Shown: positions 27,907 to 36,874 of the stretch, in pieces
Position numbering within the stretch: position 1 is the first letter of the stretch
How the letters are laid out: the number at the start of each line of letters is the position of its first letter
Assembly (NCBI RefSeq): GCF_030687895.1
Contig: NZ_CP117452.1
Span: forward strand, 1,691,501-1,755,500
Source: Pseudomonas sp. FP198
GTDB lineage: Bacteria; Pseudomonadota; Gammaproteobacteria; Pseudomonadales; Pseudomonadaceae
DNA length: 64,000 nt
Direction: 5' to 3'
Position numbers and translations under genes: made by a program
Notes under the pieces: generated by a model
The model's database searches: none
The model's input: the letters and a program-made list of their open reading frames with translations, nothing else
Told to the model about the DNA's origin: nothing

Positions 27907-30162
27907 ATGAGCTTCGGCGCCGATGAAGAGATCCTTCAGGATTTCCTGGTTGAGGCCGGCGAGATTCTAGAGCAACTGTCCGAACAGCTGGTCGAGCTGG
28001 AAAGCCGACCTGATGATGCGGATCTGCTCAATGCAATTTTTCGCGGTTTCCACACTGTAAAAGGAGGCGCCGGCTTCCTCCAGCTCAATGAGCTGGTGGA
28101 GTGCTGCCACATTGCCGAAAACGTGTTCGACATCCTGCGCAAGGGTGAGCGTCGCGTTGACTCGGAATTGATGGACGTCGTGCTCGAAGCGCTGGATGCG
28201 GTCAACAGCATGTTCAGCGAAGTGCGCGAGCGTTCGCCGATCACCCCGGCCACGCCTGAGCTGCTTGCAGCATTGGCGCGCCTGGCCGAGCCGCAGTCGG
28301 CTGACGAAGCCGCGCCGGTTGCCGAGGCTGTGGCTGAAGAGCCGGTTGCCGAGGAATCGGGTGACATTACCGACCACGAATTTGAGTCGCTGCTGGACTC
28401 GCTGAGTGCCGTCAAGGCCCAGGCCGAGGCTCCGGCGGCACCCGCCGCAACCGCTGCGCCAGCCGCCGCTGCCGCCGGCAGTGATGAAATCACCGACGCC
28501 GAGTTCGAGTCGTTGCTCGACCAGCTCCACGGCAAGGGCCAGTTCGCCGCTGATGCCGTTGCCGCCCCGGCGACCCCGGCCGCGCCGAAGGCTGCGGGGG
28601 ATAACTCCGACATCACCGACGACGAATTCGAAGCATTGCTCGACCAGTTGCACGGTAAGGGTACCTTTGCCGTCGATGCGCTGGATTCGGCCATCGCTGC
28701 TGCGCCAACCCCGGCCAAGCCAACCGCGGCCGCCGCCGGTGGCGACCTGATCAGCGACCACGAATTCGAATCCCTGCTCGACGAATTGCACGGCAAGGGC
28801 AAGTTCAGCGAAGTCGGCACGGCCACCGCGGCGCCTGCCGCCGCCACTGCTGCGCCGGCCGCCAAGGCCGCGCCCAAGCCCGCTGCCAAGGCACCGGAGC
28901 CGAAGGCCGAGACACCCAAGCCTGCCGCCGCCGCAGCGCCGGCACCAGCCCGTGCGCCGTCTGCCCCACCTGCGGAAAAGCCGGCCAGCGAAGCCGAGAC
29001 CACCGTTCGGGTCGACACCGCGCGCCTCGACGAGATCATGAACATGGTCGGCGAACTGGTGCTGGTGCGTAACCGCCTGGTGCGCCTGGGCCTCAACAGC
29101 CAGGACGAAGCCATGTCCAAGGCCGTGTCGAACCTCGACGTGGTCACGGCCGACCTGCAGACCGCGGTCATGAAGACCCGGATGCAGCCGATCAAGAAAG
29201 TCTTCGGGCGCTTCCCGCGCCTGGTTCGTGACCTGGCTCGCCAGCTCAAGAAAGAGATCAACCTGGAACTGGTGGGTGAAGAGACCGACCTCGACAAGAA
29301 CCTTGTCGAGGCCCTGGCCGACCCGCTGGTCCACTTGGTGCGCAACGCGGTCGACCACGGCATCGAGTCGCCGGAAGAGCGCGAGGCCTCGGGCAAGGTC
29401 CGCAGCGGCAAGGTGATCCTGGCCGCCGAGCAGGAGGGCGACCACATCCTGCTGTCGATCTCCGACGACGGCAAGGGCATGGACCCGCACGTACTCCGGG
29501 CGATCGCGGTGAAACGCGGCGTGATGGACAAGGACGCGGCCGATCGCCTGAGCGACACCGAGTGCTACAACCTGATTTTCGCTCCGGGCTTCTCGACCAA
29601 GACCGAGATCTCCGACGTGTCGGGTCGTGGCGTGGGCATGGACGTGGTGAAAACCAAGATTTCCCAGCTCAACGGCTCGATCAACATCTATTCGACCAAG
29701 GGCCAGGGCTCGAAAATCGTCATCAAGGTCCCGTTGACCCTGGCGATCATGCCGACCCTGATGGTGATGCTGGGCAACCAGGCCTTCGCCTTCCCGCTGG
29801 TCAACGTCAACGAGATCTTCCACCTCGACCTGTCGCGCACCAACGTGGTCGACGGCCAGGAAGTGGTCATCGTGCGGGACAAGGCATTGCCGCTGTTCTA
29901 CCTCAAGCGCTGGCTGGTCAGCTCCGCCGCTCATGTCGAGCAGGGCGAAGGCCATGTGGTGATCCTTTCGGTGGGCACCCAGCGGATCGGCTTCGTCGTC
30001 GACCAACTGGTGGGCCAGGAAGAAGTGGTCATCAAGCCGTTGGGCAAGATGCTCCAGGGCACCCCGGGCATGTCCGGCGCCACCATCACCGGCGACGGCC
30101 GCATCGCGTTGATTCTCGATGTGCCTAGCATGCTCAAGCGCTACGCCGCCCGGCGTATTTGA
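27907..30162 (+). CDS. cheA: CheA, chemotaxis histidine kinase
   Basis: CheA transfers phosphate to CheY and CheB under receptor control. The 751-residue protein has an Hpt (P1) domain with His49 in GFHTVKGGAGF, a long Ala/Pro-rich linker (about 130-360), a dimerisation domain starting near 365 (TARLDEIMNMVGELVLVRNRL), a HATPase (HLVRNAVDHGIESPEER, SGRGVGMDVV) and a CheW-like P5. The linker contains four copies of a motif like SDITDDEFEALLDQLHGKG at about 152-168, 193-213, 234-254 and 280-300. A standard P2 domain is not obvious. Confidence 0.96.
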   Translation: MSFGADEEILQDFLVEAGEILEQLSEQLVELESRPDDADLLNAIFRGFHTVKGGAGFLQLNELVECCHIAENVFDILRKGERRVDSELMDVVLEALDAVNSMFSEVRERSPITPATPELLAALARLAEPQSADEAAPVAEAVAEEPVAEESGDITDHEFESLLDSLSAVKAQAEAPAAPAATAAPAAAAAGSDEITDAEFESLLDQLHGKGQFAADAVAAPATPAAPKAAGDNSDITDDEFEALLDQLHGKGTFAVDALDSAIAAAPTPAKPTAAAAGGDLISDHEFESLLDELHGKGKFSEVGTATAAPAAATAAPAAKAAPKPAAKAPEPKAETPKPAAAAAPAPARAPSAPPAEKPASEAETTVRVDTARLDEIMNMVGELVLVRNRLVRLGLNSQDEAMSKAVSNLDVVTADLQTAVMKTRMQPIKKVFGRFPRLVRDLARQLKKEINLELVGEETDLDKNLVEALADPLVHLVRNAVDHGIESPEEREASGKVRSGKVILAAEQEGDHILLSISDDGKGMDPHVLRAIAVKRGVMDKDAADRLSDTECYNLIFAPGFSTKTEISDVSGRGVGMDVVKTKISQLNGSINIYSTKGQGSKIVIKVPLTLAIMPTLMVMLGNQAFAFPLVNVNEIFHLDLSRTNVVDGQEVVIVRDKALPLFYLKRWLVSSAAHVEQGEGHVVILSVGTQRIGFVVDQLVGQEEVVIKPLGKMLQGTPGMSGATITGDGRIALILDVPSMLKRYAARRI
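28360..28806 (+). repeat. Four repeated motifs in the CheA linker
   Basis: The units DITDHEFESLLDSL, EITDAEFESLLDQLHGKG, DITDDEFEALLDQLHGKG and LISDHEFESLLDELHGKG start near bases 28363, 28492, 28618 and 28747 and are separated by Ala/Pro-rich spacers. They are short acidic amphipathic motifs, repeated about every 43 residues, between the P1 and P3 domains. Confidence 0.85.
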
Positions 30163-30210
30163 TTCTGGAGGGGTGCGGCCTGGCGCCGCGCCTCGTCTAA
30201 CGGAGTGTTT

Positions 30211-31335
30211 ATGGTAGTTAAAGTCCTGGTGGTGGACGATTCGGGGTTTTTCCGCCGCCGCGTCTCGGAAATTCTTTCGGCGGACACCAGCATTCAGGTC
30301 GTCGGTACGGCGACCAACGGCAAAGAGGCGATCGATCAGGCGCTGGCGCTCAAGCCGGACGTGATCACCATGGACTACGAGATGCCGATGATGGACGGCA
30401 TCACGGCGGTGCGGCATATCATGCAGCGCTGCCCGACCCCGGTGTTGATGTTCTCGTCCCTGACCCATGAAGGCGCCCGTGTCACCCTCGATGCGCTGGA
30501 CGCCGGGGCGGTCGACTTCCTGCCGAAGAATTTCGAAGACATCTCGCGCAACCCGGACAAGGTCCGCCAGTTGCTGTGCGAGAAAGTTCACAGCATTTCC
30601 CGCAGCAATCGCCGGGTCAGTGCCTACAGCGCACCGGCGCCCGCGCCGGTTGTTGCGCCGACGTCCGCGCCCGCGTCGTGCAGCTTCAATCCGGCACCGG
30701 TTCGCAGTGCTCCGGCACCGGCGCCGGCGCGCTCGGCACCGGCCAGCGCAGCGTCGCCGGCCCCCAAGCGCAAGGCCTACAAACTGGTTGCCATCGGTAC
30801 GTCCACCGGCGGTCCGGTGGCGCTGCAGCGGGTCCTGACCCAACTGCCGGCGAATTTCCCGGCGCCCATCGTACTGATCCAGCACATGCCCGCGGCATTT
30901 ACCAAGGCATTTGCCGAGCGTCTGGACAAACTCTGCCGCATCAGCGTCAAGGAAGCCGAGGACGGCGACATCCTGCGGCCGGGCCTGGCGCTGTTGGCGC
31001 CGGGTGGCAAGCAGATGATGATCGACGGCCGTGGCGCGGTGAAAATCCTGCCCGGTGACGAGCGTCTGAACTACAAGCCTTGCGTGGATATTACCTTCGG
31101 TTCCGCGGCGAAATCCTACGGCGACAAAGTTCTGGCGGTGGTCCTCACCGGCATGGGCGCCGACGGTCGCGAGGGCGCGCGGCTGCTCAAGCAGGGCGGC
31201 AGCGCGATCTGGGCCCAGGACGAGGCCAGTTGCGTGATCTATGGCATGCCCATGGCAATCGTCAAGGCCGACCTGGCCGACGCGGTCTACAGCCTGGACG
31301 ACATGGGTAAACATCTGGTCGAGGCGTGCCTGTAA
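30211..31335 (+). CDS. cheB: CheB, chemoreceptor methylesterase/glutaminase
   Basis: CheB removes methyl groups from chemoreceptors after phosphorylation by CheA. The start at 30211 ([14 protein letters not shown]) follows CGGAG; the upstream GTG at 30205 is disfavoured. The receiver has Asp55 ([11 protein letters not shown]), a Pro/Ala-rich linker lies at about 135-185, and the esterase domain shows the Ser-His-Asp set [21 protein letters not shown] and [11 protein letters not shown]. Its stop overlaps the motC start by one base. Confidence 0.97.
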   Translation: MVVKVLVVDDSGFFRRRVSEILSADTSIQVVGTATNGKEAIDQALALKPDVITMDYEMPMMDGITAVRHIMQRCPTPVLMFSSLTHEGARVTLDALDAGAVDFLPKNFEDISRNPDKVRQLLCEKVHSISRSNRRVSAYSAPAPAPVVAPTSAPASCSFNPAPVRSAPAPAPARSAPASAASPAPKRKAYKLVAIGTSTGGPVALQRVLTQLPANFPAPIVLIQHMPAAFTKAFAERLDKLCRISVKEAEDGDILRPGLALLAPGGKQMMIDGRGAVKILPGDERLNYKPCVDITFGSAAKSYGDKVLAVVLTGMGADGREGARLLKQGGSAIWAQDEASCVIYGMPMAIVKADLADAVYSLDDMGKHLVEACL

Positions 31336-32075
31336 TGGACGTGCTCAGCCTGATCGGCATCATCATGGCGTTCGTCGCCATCATTGGTGGCAATTACCTG
31401 GAAGGCGGTCACCTCGGCGCGTTGGCCAACGGCCCGGCCGCGTTGATCGTGATCGGTGGCACCGTAGGCGCTGCGCTGTTGCAGTCGCCGATGAGCGCCT
31501 TCAAGCGCGCCATGCAGGTATTGGTGTGGATCCTGTTCCCGCCGCGGGTCGACCTGGCCGGCGGCATCGACCGCGTGGTGAACTGGAGCCTGACCGCCCG
31601 CAAGGAAGGTCTGCTCGGTCTGGAAGGGGTGGCCGACGCCGAACCCGACAGCTACTCGCGCAAGGGCCTGCAGTTGTTGGTCGACGGCGCCGAGCCGGAA
31701 GCGATCCGCAGCATCCTGGAGGTGGATTTCTACACCCAGGAAAGTCGCGACATCGAAGCGGCGAAAGTTTTCGAAAGCATGGGCGGCTACGCGCCGACCA
31801 TCGGCATCATCGGTGCGGTGATGGGCCTGATCCATGTGATGGGCAACCTGGCCGACCCGTCGCAGCTGGGCAGCGGCATCGCCGTGGCCTTCGTCGCGAC
31901 CATCTATGGCGTGGCGAGCGCCAACCTCGTGCTGCTGCCGATCGCGGCCAAGCTCAAGTCCATCGCGTTGCGCCAGTCGCGCTATCGGGAAATGCTGCTG
32001 GAAGGCATCCTGTCGATCGCCGAAGGTGAAAACCCGCGCTCCATCGAGTTGAAGCTCCAGGGCTTCATGGACTGA
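31335..32075 (+). CDS. motC: MotC, flagellar stator subunit
   Basis: MotC with MotD is the second Pseudomonas stator, a proton channel of the MotA/PomA type. The start at 31335 ([20 protein letters not shown]) gives 246 residues with four membrane segments. The last two, APTIGIIGAVMGLIHVMGNL and GIAVAFVATIYGVASANLVLL, are the channel-forming ones. The sequence RKEGLLGLEGV is the cytoplasmic torque loop. Confidence 0.96.
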   Translation: MDVLSLIGIIMAFVAIIGGNYLEGGHLGALANGPAALIVIGGTVGAALLQSPMSAFKRAMQVLVWILFPPRVDLAGGIDRVVNWSLTARKEGLLGLEGVADAEPDSYSRKGLQLLVDGAEPEAIRSILEVDFYTQESRDIEAAKVFESMGGYAPTIGIIGAVMGLIHVMGNLADPSQLGSGIAVAFVATIYGVASANLVLLPIAAKLKSIALRQSRYREMLLEGILSIAEGENPRSIELKLQGFMD

Positions 32076-32090
32076 TGGAGGATATGGAAG

Positions 32091-32975
32091 ATGGCGCGTC
32101 GCAGACATCGTGAAGAACACGTCAACCATGAACGCTGGCTGGTTTCCTACGCCGACTTCATCACGTTGCTGTTCGCCTTTTTCGTGGTCATGTATTCGAT
32201 CTCCTCGGTCAACGAGGGCAAGTACAAGGTCATTTCCGAAGCGTTGATTGGCGTTTTCACTGACTCGGACCGCGCCCTCAAGCCGATTCCCATCGGCGAC
32301 GAACGGCCGAAGACAACGACCCCGGCCAAGCCGTTGGTCAAGGACAGCGAGCAGGTCGATGCAGGTATTGCCGGTGGTGCCGATCCGTTGAAGAGCATTG
32401 CCGATGACATCAGCGCGGCATTCGGCGACCTGATCAGCTCCAACCAGATGACCGTGCGCGGCAATGAATTGTGGGTCGAGATCGAGCTCAATTCCAGCCT
32501 GCTGTTCGGTAGCGGTGACGCGATGCCCAGCGACATGGCGTTCAACATCATCGATAAGGTCGCGGCGATCCTGAAACCGTTCGACAACCCGATCCACGTC
32601 GAAGGTTTCACCGATGACCAGCCGATCCGCACCGCGCAATACCCGACCAACTGGGAGTTGTCGTCGGCACGTTCGGCAAGCATCGTGCGCATGCTTGCCA
32701 TGCAGGGCGTCAATCCCGGACGCCTGGCCTCGGTGGGTTATGGCGAATTCCAGCCGGTGGCCAACAACGCCACCGCCGAAGGGCGCGCGCGCAACCGGCG
32801 GGTAGTGCTCGTGGTGTCGCGTAACCTTGATGTCCGGCGCAGCCTGACCGGTACCGGCACCGCCAACGCGAAACCGGACGCGGCATTGAAGCGGGCTGGC
32901 ACACAAACTGCACCGGCCCCGGTCAAGTCGCCGGAAAGACAGAACGCCGTCAATTCTCCGTCACCGGCTTTATAA
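32091..32975 (+). CDS. motD: MotD, flagellar stator subunit
   Basis: MotB-like partner of MotC. The 294-residue protein has a basic N-terminus and one membrane helix with the proton-binding aspartate (WLVSYADFITLLFAFFVVMY), followed by a periplasmic plug/linker and an OmpA-like peptidoglycan-binding domain (IHVEGFTDDQPIRTAQYPTN … SVGYGEFQPVANNATAEGRA). A Thr/Pro-rich tail ends the protein. Confidence 0.96.
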   Translation: MARRRHREEHVNHERWLVSYADFITLLFAFFVVMYSISSVNEGKYKVISEALIGVFTDSDRALKPIPIGDERPKTTTPAKPLVKDSEQVDAGIAGGADPLKSIADDISAAFGDLISSNQMTVRGNELWVEIELNSSLLFGSGDAMPSDMAFNIIDKVAAILKPFDNPIHVEGFTDDQPIRTAQYPTNWELSSARSASIVRMLAMQGVNPGRLASVGYGEFQPVANNATAEGRARNRRVVLVVSRNLDVRRSLTGTGTANAKPDAALKRAGTQTAPAPVKSPERQNAVNSPSPAL

Positions 32976-33024
32976 CCGAGCTATTTCTCGGTCGAACCCG
33001 ATTCGACCGGGAGGAACGATCCGA

Positions 33025-33816
33025 ATGAGAGTCTGGGCAGTCGCCAATCAAAAAGGTGGTGTGGGCAAAACCACATCCTCCATCGCTTTAGCCGGTTTGC
33101 TGGCCGAGGCGGGCAAGCGCGTGGTCATCGTCGATCTGGACCCCCACGGCTCGATGACCAGCTATTTCGGCTACGATCCCGATAGCCTGGAGCACAGCAA
33201 CTACGACTTGTTCCTGCACAAGGGCAGCGTGCCCGAGGGCTTGCCCGGCCAGTTGTTGCTGTCTACCAGTGACGAGCGGATTTCCCTGCTGCCATCGAGC
33301 ACGGCCCTGGCTACCCTGGAGCGCCAGTCGCCCGGGCAGGGCGGCCTGGGCCTGGTGATCGCCAAGAGTCTGGCGCAGCTGTGGCAGGATTTCGATTACG
33401 CGATCATCGACAGTCCGCCATTGCTCGGGCTGCTGATGGTCAACGCCCTGGCCGCGAGCCAGCAACTGGTGATACCGGTGCAGACCGAACACTTGGCCGT
33501 CAAAGGCCTGGAGCGCATGGTCAACACCCTGGCGATGGTCAACCGCTCGCGCAAGCAATCCCTGGCGTTCAACATCGTGCCGACCCTGTTCGACCGTCGC
33601 ACCCAGGCGTCCCTCGGTACCCTGCGCGTGTTGCGCGATATGTACCCGGACGACATCTGGCAAGGTTACATCCCGGTCGATACGCGTCTGCGCGATGCCA
33701 GCCGCGCCGGCGTGACCCCTTCGCAATTCGATGGCAAGAGCCGTGGCATCCTGGCCTATCGCGCGCTTCTCAAGCATCTGCTGGCCCAGCAGCTCGTTCC
33801 GCAGCAGGTGGCTTGA
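33025..33816 (+). CDS. parC: ParC, ParA-like ATPase for polar chemoreceptor array placement
   Basis: ParC is a ParA/MinD ATPase that positions chemotaxis arrays at the cell pole together with ParP. The 263-residue protein has Walker A NQKGGVGKTTS, Walker A' VDLDPHGS and IIDSPPLLGLLMVNAL. It lies inside the che operon between motD and a CheW-domain ParP gene, which identifies it as ParC rather than the chromosomal ParA. The name is inferred from Vibrio and Pseudomonas systems. Confidence 0.88.
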   Translation: MRVWAVANQKGGVGKTTSSIALAGLLAEAGKRVVIVDLDPHGSMTSYFGYDPDSLEHSNYDLFLHKGSVPEGLPGQLLLSTSDERISLLPSSTALATLERQSPGQGGLGLVIAKSLAQLWQDFDYAIIDSPPLLGLLMVNALAASQQLVIPVQTEHLAVKGLERMVNTLAMVNRSRKQSLAFNIVPTLFDRRTQASLGTLRVLRDMYPDDIWQGYIPVDTRLRDASRAGVTPSQFDGKSRGILAYRALLKHLLAQQLVPQQVA

Positions 33817-33912
33817 AGTGACGAAGTTTTCCACAGCCGTTGTGCTTGCTTGCGGGCGCTCAAGTCCTGACGTATCCATGCCGATAACCTTTTCAAGTGG
33901 CGCACAGTTCTC

Positions 33913-34788
33913 ATGAACCGCCCGATCAAGACAACCTCGCGTCCGCAACTGGCCTTGCAGTCCTACCTGGACGGGCTCTTGCAGGAAGCGACCGAAGAAT
34001 TGCCAGCGCCGCCGAGCGCGGCCGAGGCGTTGCCCGAGCCCGTCGAAGCTGAAGCTGTACTGGACGAGTTCCAGGCGGCCGTGCTCGAGGAGCAGGCCCG
34101 TGATGCACGGATTTCCATGACCGCCGCAGCGGTCGAGGCGCCGCTCATCAAGCCGAAGGTGGCCGTGATGGAAGCGCCCGCGCCGATCCTGGCGCCGGTC
34201 TCGACCGTTGCACCGTTGTTGCAGGGCCTGGTGACGCCGGTAGTGGAAATCCACTTGCCGCCGCCGAGCAACACACCGCCGCCGGTGCAGGGGGACGACC
34301 GTCCGGCCTGGGCCGCCGAGCCGTTCGAGTGTCTGTTGTTCGATGTGGCCGGGTTGACCCTGGCGGTGCCGCTGGTGTGCCTGGGATCGATTTATTCCCT
34401 GGCGGGGCAGGAACTGACGCCGTTGTTCGGCCAGCCGGAATGGTTCCTCGGGATCCTGCCGAGCCAGGCCGGCAACCTGAAGGTGCTGGACACCGCGCGC
34501 TGGGTCATGCCGGACCGTTATCGCGATGATTTTCGCCAGGGCCTGCAATACGTGATTTCAGTGCAAGGCTACGAGTGGGGATTGGCGGTGCATCAGGTCA
34601 GCCGTTCGCTGCGCCTGGACCCGAACGAAATCAAATGGCGCAGCCATCGAGGGCAACGGCCATGGCTGGCCGGTACGGTGATCGAACACATGTGCGCCTT
34701 GCTGGACGTTTCCGAACTGGCGGAGCTGATCGCCAGCGGCGGGGCAAAACACCTGGGCGGCAGCAAGCCGGTCCAGAAACCGAAATAA
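33913..34788 (+). CDS. parP: ParP, CheW-domain partner of ParC
   Basis: ParP links ParC to CheA and chemoreceptors through a CheW-like C-terminal domain. The 291-residue protein has a Pro/Ala/Glu-rich N-terminal half (about 1-130) and a CheW-like half from about 135 (PFECLLFDVAGLTLAVPLVCL … VIEHMCALLDVSELAELIAS). It is the third from last gene of the chemotaxis run. The terminator-like hairpin that follows may reduce read-through into cheW. Confidence 0.88.
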   Translation: MNRPIKTTSRPQLALQSYLDGLLQEATEELPAPPSAAEALPEPVEAEAVLDEFQAAVLEEQARDARISMTAAAVEAPLIKPKVAVMEAPAPILAPVSTVAPLLQGLVTPVVEIHLPPPSNTPPPVQGDDRPAWAAEPFECLLFDVAGLTLAVPLVCLGSIYSLAGQELTPLFGQPEWFLGILPSQAGNLKVLDTARWVMPDRYRDDFRQGLQYVISVQGYEWGLAVHQVSRSLRLDPNEIKWRSHRGQRPWLAGTVIEHMCALLDVSELAELIASGGAKHLGGSKPVQKPK

Positions 34789-34827
34789 GACAACCGGGGG
34801 CGCAGGGCGCCGCCGGACAGAACACAC

Positions 34828-34846
34828 ACCGCCACAGGCGGTTTTT
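34828..34846 (+). terminator. Terminator-like hairpin between parP and cheW
   Basis: ACCGCC-ACA-GGCGGT followed by TTTTT, 14 bases before cheW. The arms are perfect but short, so it could be an attenuator that lowers cheW expression or a chance hairpin. Confidence 0.5.
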
Positions 34847-34860
34847 CGAGGGGTCAGGGT

Positions 34861-35346
34861 ATGAATGATAAGGCGTCGTCTCAAAAGGGTTCTGAAGATC
34901 CGATTCTGCAATGGGTGACCTTCAAGCTCGATAACGAAACCTACGGCATCAACGTGATGCGCGTTCAGGAAGTGCTGCGCTACACCGAGATCGCCCCGGT
35001 TCCAGGTGCGCCAAGCTATGTGCTGGGGATCATCAACCTGCGTGGCAACGTGGTCACCGTGATCGATACCCGTCAACGCTTCGGCCTGATGAACGCCGAG
35101 ATCAGCGACAACACCCGGATCGTCATCATCGAAGCCGACAAGCAAGTGGTTGGCATCATGGTCGACAGCGTCGCCGAAGTGGTTTACCTGCGTCAGTCGG
35201 AAATCGAAACCGCGCCGAACGTCGGTAACGAAGAGTCCGCCAAGTTCATCCAGGGCGTGTGCAACAAGAACAATGAGTTGCTGATCCTGGTTGAACTGGA
35301 CAAGATGATGAGCGAAGAAGAGTGGTCGGAACTGGAGAGTATCTGA
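34861..35346 (+). CDS. cheW: CheW, chemotaxis coupling protein
   Basis: CheW links chemoreceptors to CheA. The 161-residue protein is a CheW domain (WVTFKLDNETYGINVMRVQE, GAPSYVLGIINLRGNVVTVI, DSVAEVVYL, ELLILVELDKMM) with a short N-terminal extension. The start at 34861 follows GAGGGGTCAGGGT. Confidence 0.97.
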   Translation: MNDKASSQKGSEDPILQWVTFKLDNETYGINVMRVQEVLRYTEIAPVPGAPSYVLGIINLRGNVVTVIDTRQRFGLMNAEISDNTRIVIIEADKQVVGIMVDSVAEVVYLRQSEIETAPNVGNEESAKFIQGVCNKNNELLILVELDKMMSEEEWSELESI

Positions 35347-35347
35347 T

Positions 35348-35743
35348 TTGATTCTTGAGGTAGCAGTCATTGTCCTGTTCCTTTTCTGGGCAGGCACGCT
35401 GGCAATGTTCTTGTCCTACATACGCGGCCAGCGGCAGATCGCCGCTCAGCAGGCCCAGGGCGATGCGCTGCGCGATCAGCGCATCCGCGACCTGGCCAAG
35501 CGCGTCGACGACTATCAGAACGGCACTGTGCGCATGGGCGAAGCGCTCCATGAGCTGCGTGCCGTGGTCGGGCCATTGCCGGACAAACTGGCGCAACTTG
35601 AACAGCGCGACCCCTCCAGCCTGTCCTTCGCCCAGGCCGCCCGCCTGGTCGGCATGGGCGCCAGCGTCGACGAACTGACCCAGGCGTGTGGTCTGACCCA
35701 GGCCGAAGCGGAACTGATGAGCAAGTTGCACAAGGGCGGCTGA
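35348..35743 (+). CDS. DUF2802 membrane-anchored protein
   Basis: A 131-residue protein that begins with TTG one base after the cheW stop (TGA T TTG). It has one N-terminal membrane helix (ILEVAVIVLFLFWAGTLAMFL), a coiled-coil segment (about 25-85) and a C-terminal DUF2802-like helix-turn-helix end (AQAARLVGMGASVDELTQAC). The gene commonly follows cheW in Pseudomonas. Its role is unknown; a membrane protein linked to the array is an inference from position. Confidence 0.8.
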   Translation: MILEVAVIVLFLFWAGTLAMFLSYIRGQRQIAAQQAQGDALRDQRIRDLAKRVDDYQNGTVRMGEALHELRAVVGPLPDKLAQLEQRDPSSLSFAQAARLVGMGASVDELTQACGLTQAEAELMSKLHKGG

Positions 35744-36544
35744 TATTTTTCTGTCGCCCGAGGCCAATGTGGGAGCGAGCCTGCTCGCGAAAGCGGTGTG
35801 ACAGTCAATAGAGATGCTGACTGACCGGACGCCTTCGCGAGCAGGCTCGCTCCCACAGGTTTTTCTGGCGTTCAGAAATAGTCGTTCCTACCCAGACCCC
35901 GTGGCGAGGGAGCTTGCTCCCGCTGGGTCGCGCAGCGGCCCCAGGCTTTTGCGGCCGCTGCGCAGCCGAGCGGGAGCAAGCTCCCTCGCCACAGGGGTAG
36001 CGTCGTTGCTGATCGCTAATCATCCAGCGTTCCGTGACGTCTGTGGGAGCGAGCCTGCTCGCGAAAGCGGTGTGACAGTCAATAGAGATGTTGACTGACC
36101 GGACGCCTTCGCGAGCAGGCTCGCTCCCACAGGTTTTTCTGGCGTTCAGAAATAGTCGTTCCTACCCAGACCCCGTGGCGAGGGAGCTTGCTCCCGCTGG
36201 GTCGCGCAGCGGCCCCAGGCTTTTGCGGCCGCTGCGCAGCCGAGCGGGAGCAAGCTCCCTCGCCACAGGGGTAGCGTCGTTGCTGATCGCTAATCATCCA
36301 GCGTTCCGTGACGTCTGTGTGGGAGCGAGCCTGCTCGCGAAAGCGGTGTGACAGTCAATAGAGATGTTGACTGACCGGACGCCTTCGCGAGCAGGCTCGC
36401 TCCCACAGGTTTTTCTGGCGTTCAGAAATAGTCATTCCAACCCAGACCTGTGGCGAGGGGATTTATCCCCGCTGGGTTGCGCAGCGACCCCGCTTTTTAG
36501 CGGCTGCTGCGCACCCGAGCGGGGATAAATCCCCTCGCCACAAA
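35744..36544. other. 801-base gap filled by triplicated REP palindromes
   Basis: The gap between the DUF2802 gene (+) and the FlhB-like gene (-) contains only the tandem REP array at 35769-36541 and short flanks. The predicted reading frames here are translations of palindromes and repeat identically, so they are not genes. Confidence 0.9.
35769..36541. repeat. Three tandem copies of a composite REP unit, period about 274 bp
   Basis: Unit 1 (35769-36042) and unit 2 (36043-36318) are nearly identical; unit 3 starts at 36319. Each unit has palindrome A (GTGGGAGCGAGCCTGCTCGCG … CGCTCCCAC), then palindrome B (GTGGCGAGGGAGCTTGCTCCC … CTCCCTCGCCAC). In the third unit the B palindrome is a different variant, with GGGGATTTATCCCC arms. 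The second junction gains a TG. Confidence 0.92.
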
Positions 36545-36874
36545 TCAGTAATCATCCCCACGGTCCGTCACGTCCTTTTCGACATCCGGCGCGTGGGGGG
36601 CGAAGCCCTGGGGGAATTTGCCCTTCAGGTTCCAGGCAAAGGCAATGATCTCGGCGATCGTGCGGTACAGCTCCTCCGGGATGCTGTCGCCCAACTCCAG
36701 CCGCGCCAGCAATTTCACCAACTCGGCGTTTTCATAGATCGGCACTTCGCTTTCCCGGGCGATGCGCAGGATTTCCTCGGCCAGGGCTTCGTCGCCCTTG
36801 GCGGTGAGGGTGGGGGCGTGGTGGCCGTCGTACTTGAGCGCGATGGCCTGGCGGGGTTCGGTGTGGGTTGTCAT
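36545..36874 (-). CDS. FlhB C-terminal domain-like protein
   Basis: A 109-residue cytoplasmic protein similar to the C-terminal domain of FlhB/YscU (IALKYDGHHAPTLTAKGDEALAEEILRIA … NAELVKLLARLELGDSIPEELY) but with no membrane segments and no NPTH cleavage motif. The start (ATG at 36874) overlaps the stop of the upstream FliK-like gene (ATGA), so the two are translated together. Such pairs are found in many Pseudomonas genomes near the che cluster. A regulatory or accessory role in flagellar export is possible but unproven. Confidence 0.85.
   Translation of the reverse strand: MTTHTEPRQAIALKYDGHHAPTLTAKGDEALAEEILRIARESEVPIYENAELVKLLARLELGDSIPEELYRTIAEIIAFAWNLKGKFPQGFAPHAPDVEKDVTDRGDDY

Noticed and set aside
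27967..31314. Very long - strand open frame of over 1100 codons opposite cheA and cheB
   Set aside because: It is the antisense shadow of GC-rich genes; the + strand genes have clear domains, and the - strand translation is rich in His, Arg, Gln and Asp with no known fold.
32976..33020. Terminator between motD and parC
   Set aside because: Small stems CCGAG/CTCGG and GGTCGA/TCGACC are seen, but no T-tract follows and the next gene has a ribosome site inside the same region, so read-through is more likely.
35805..36351. Identical short reading frames at 274-base intervals
   Set aside because: They are translations of the triplicated REP palindromes, not genes.
35769..36541. CRISPR array
   Set aside because: The repeats are long composite palindromes with a 274-base period, and no cas gene is present.
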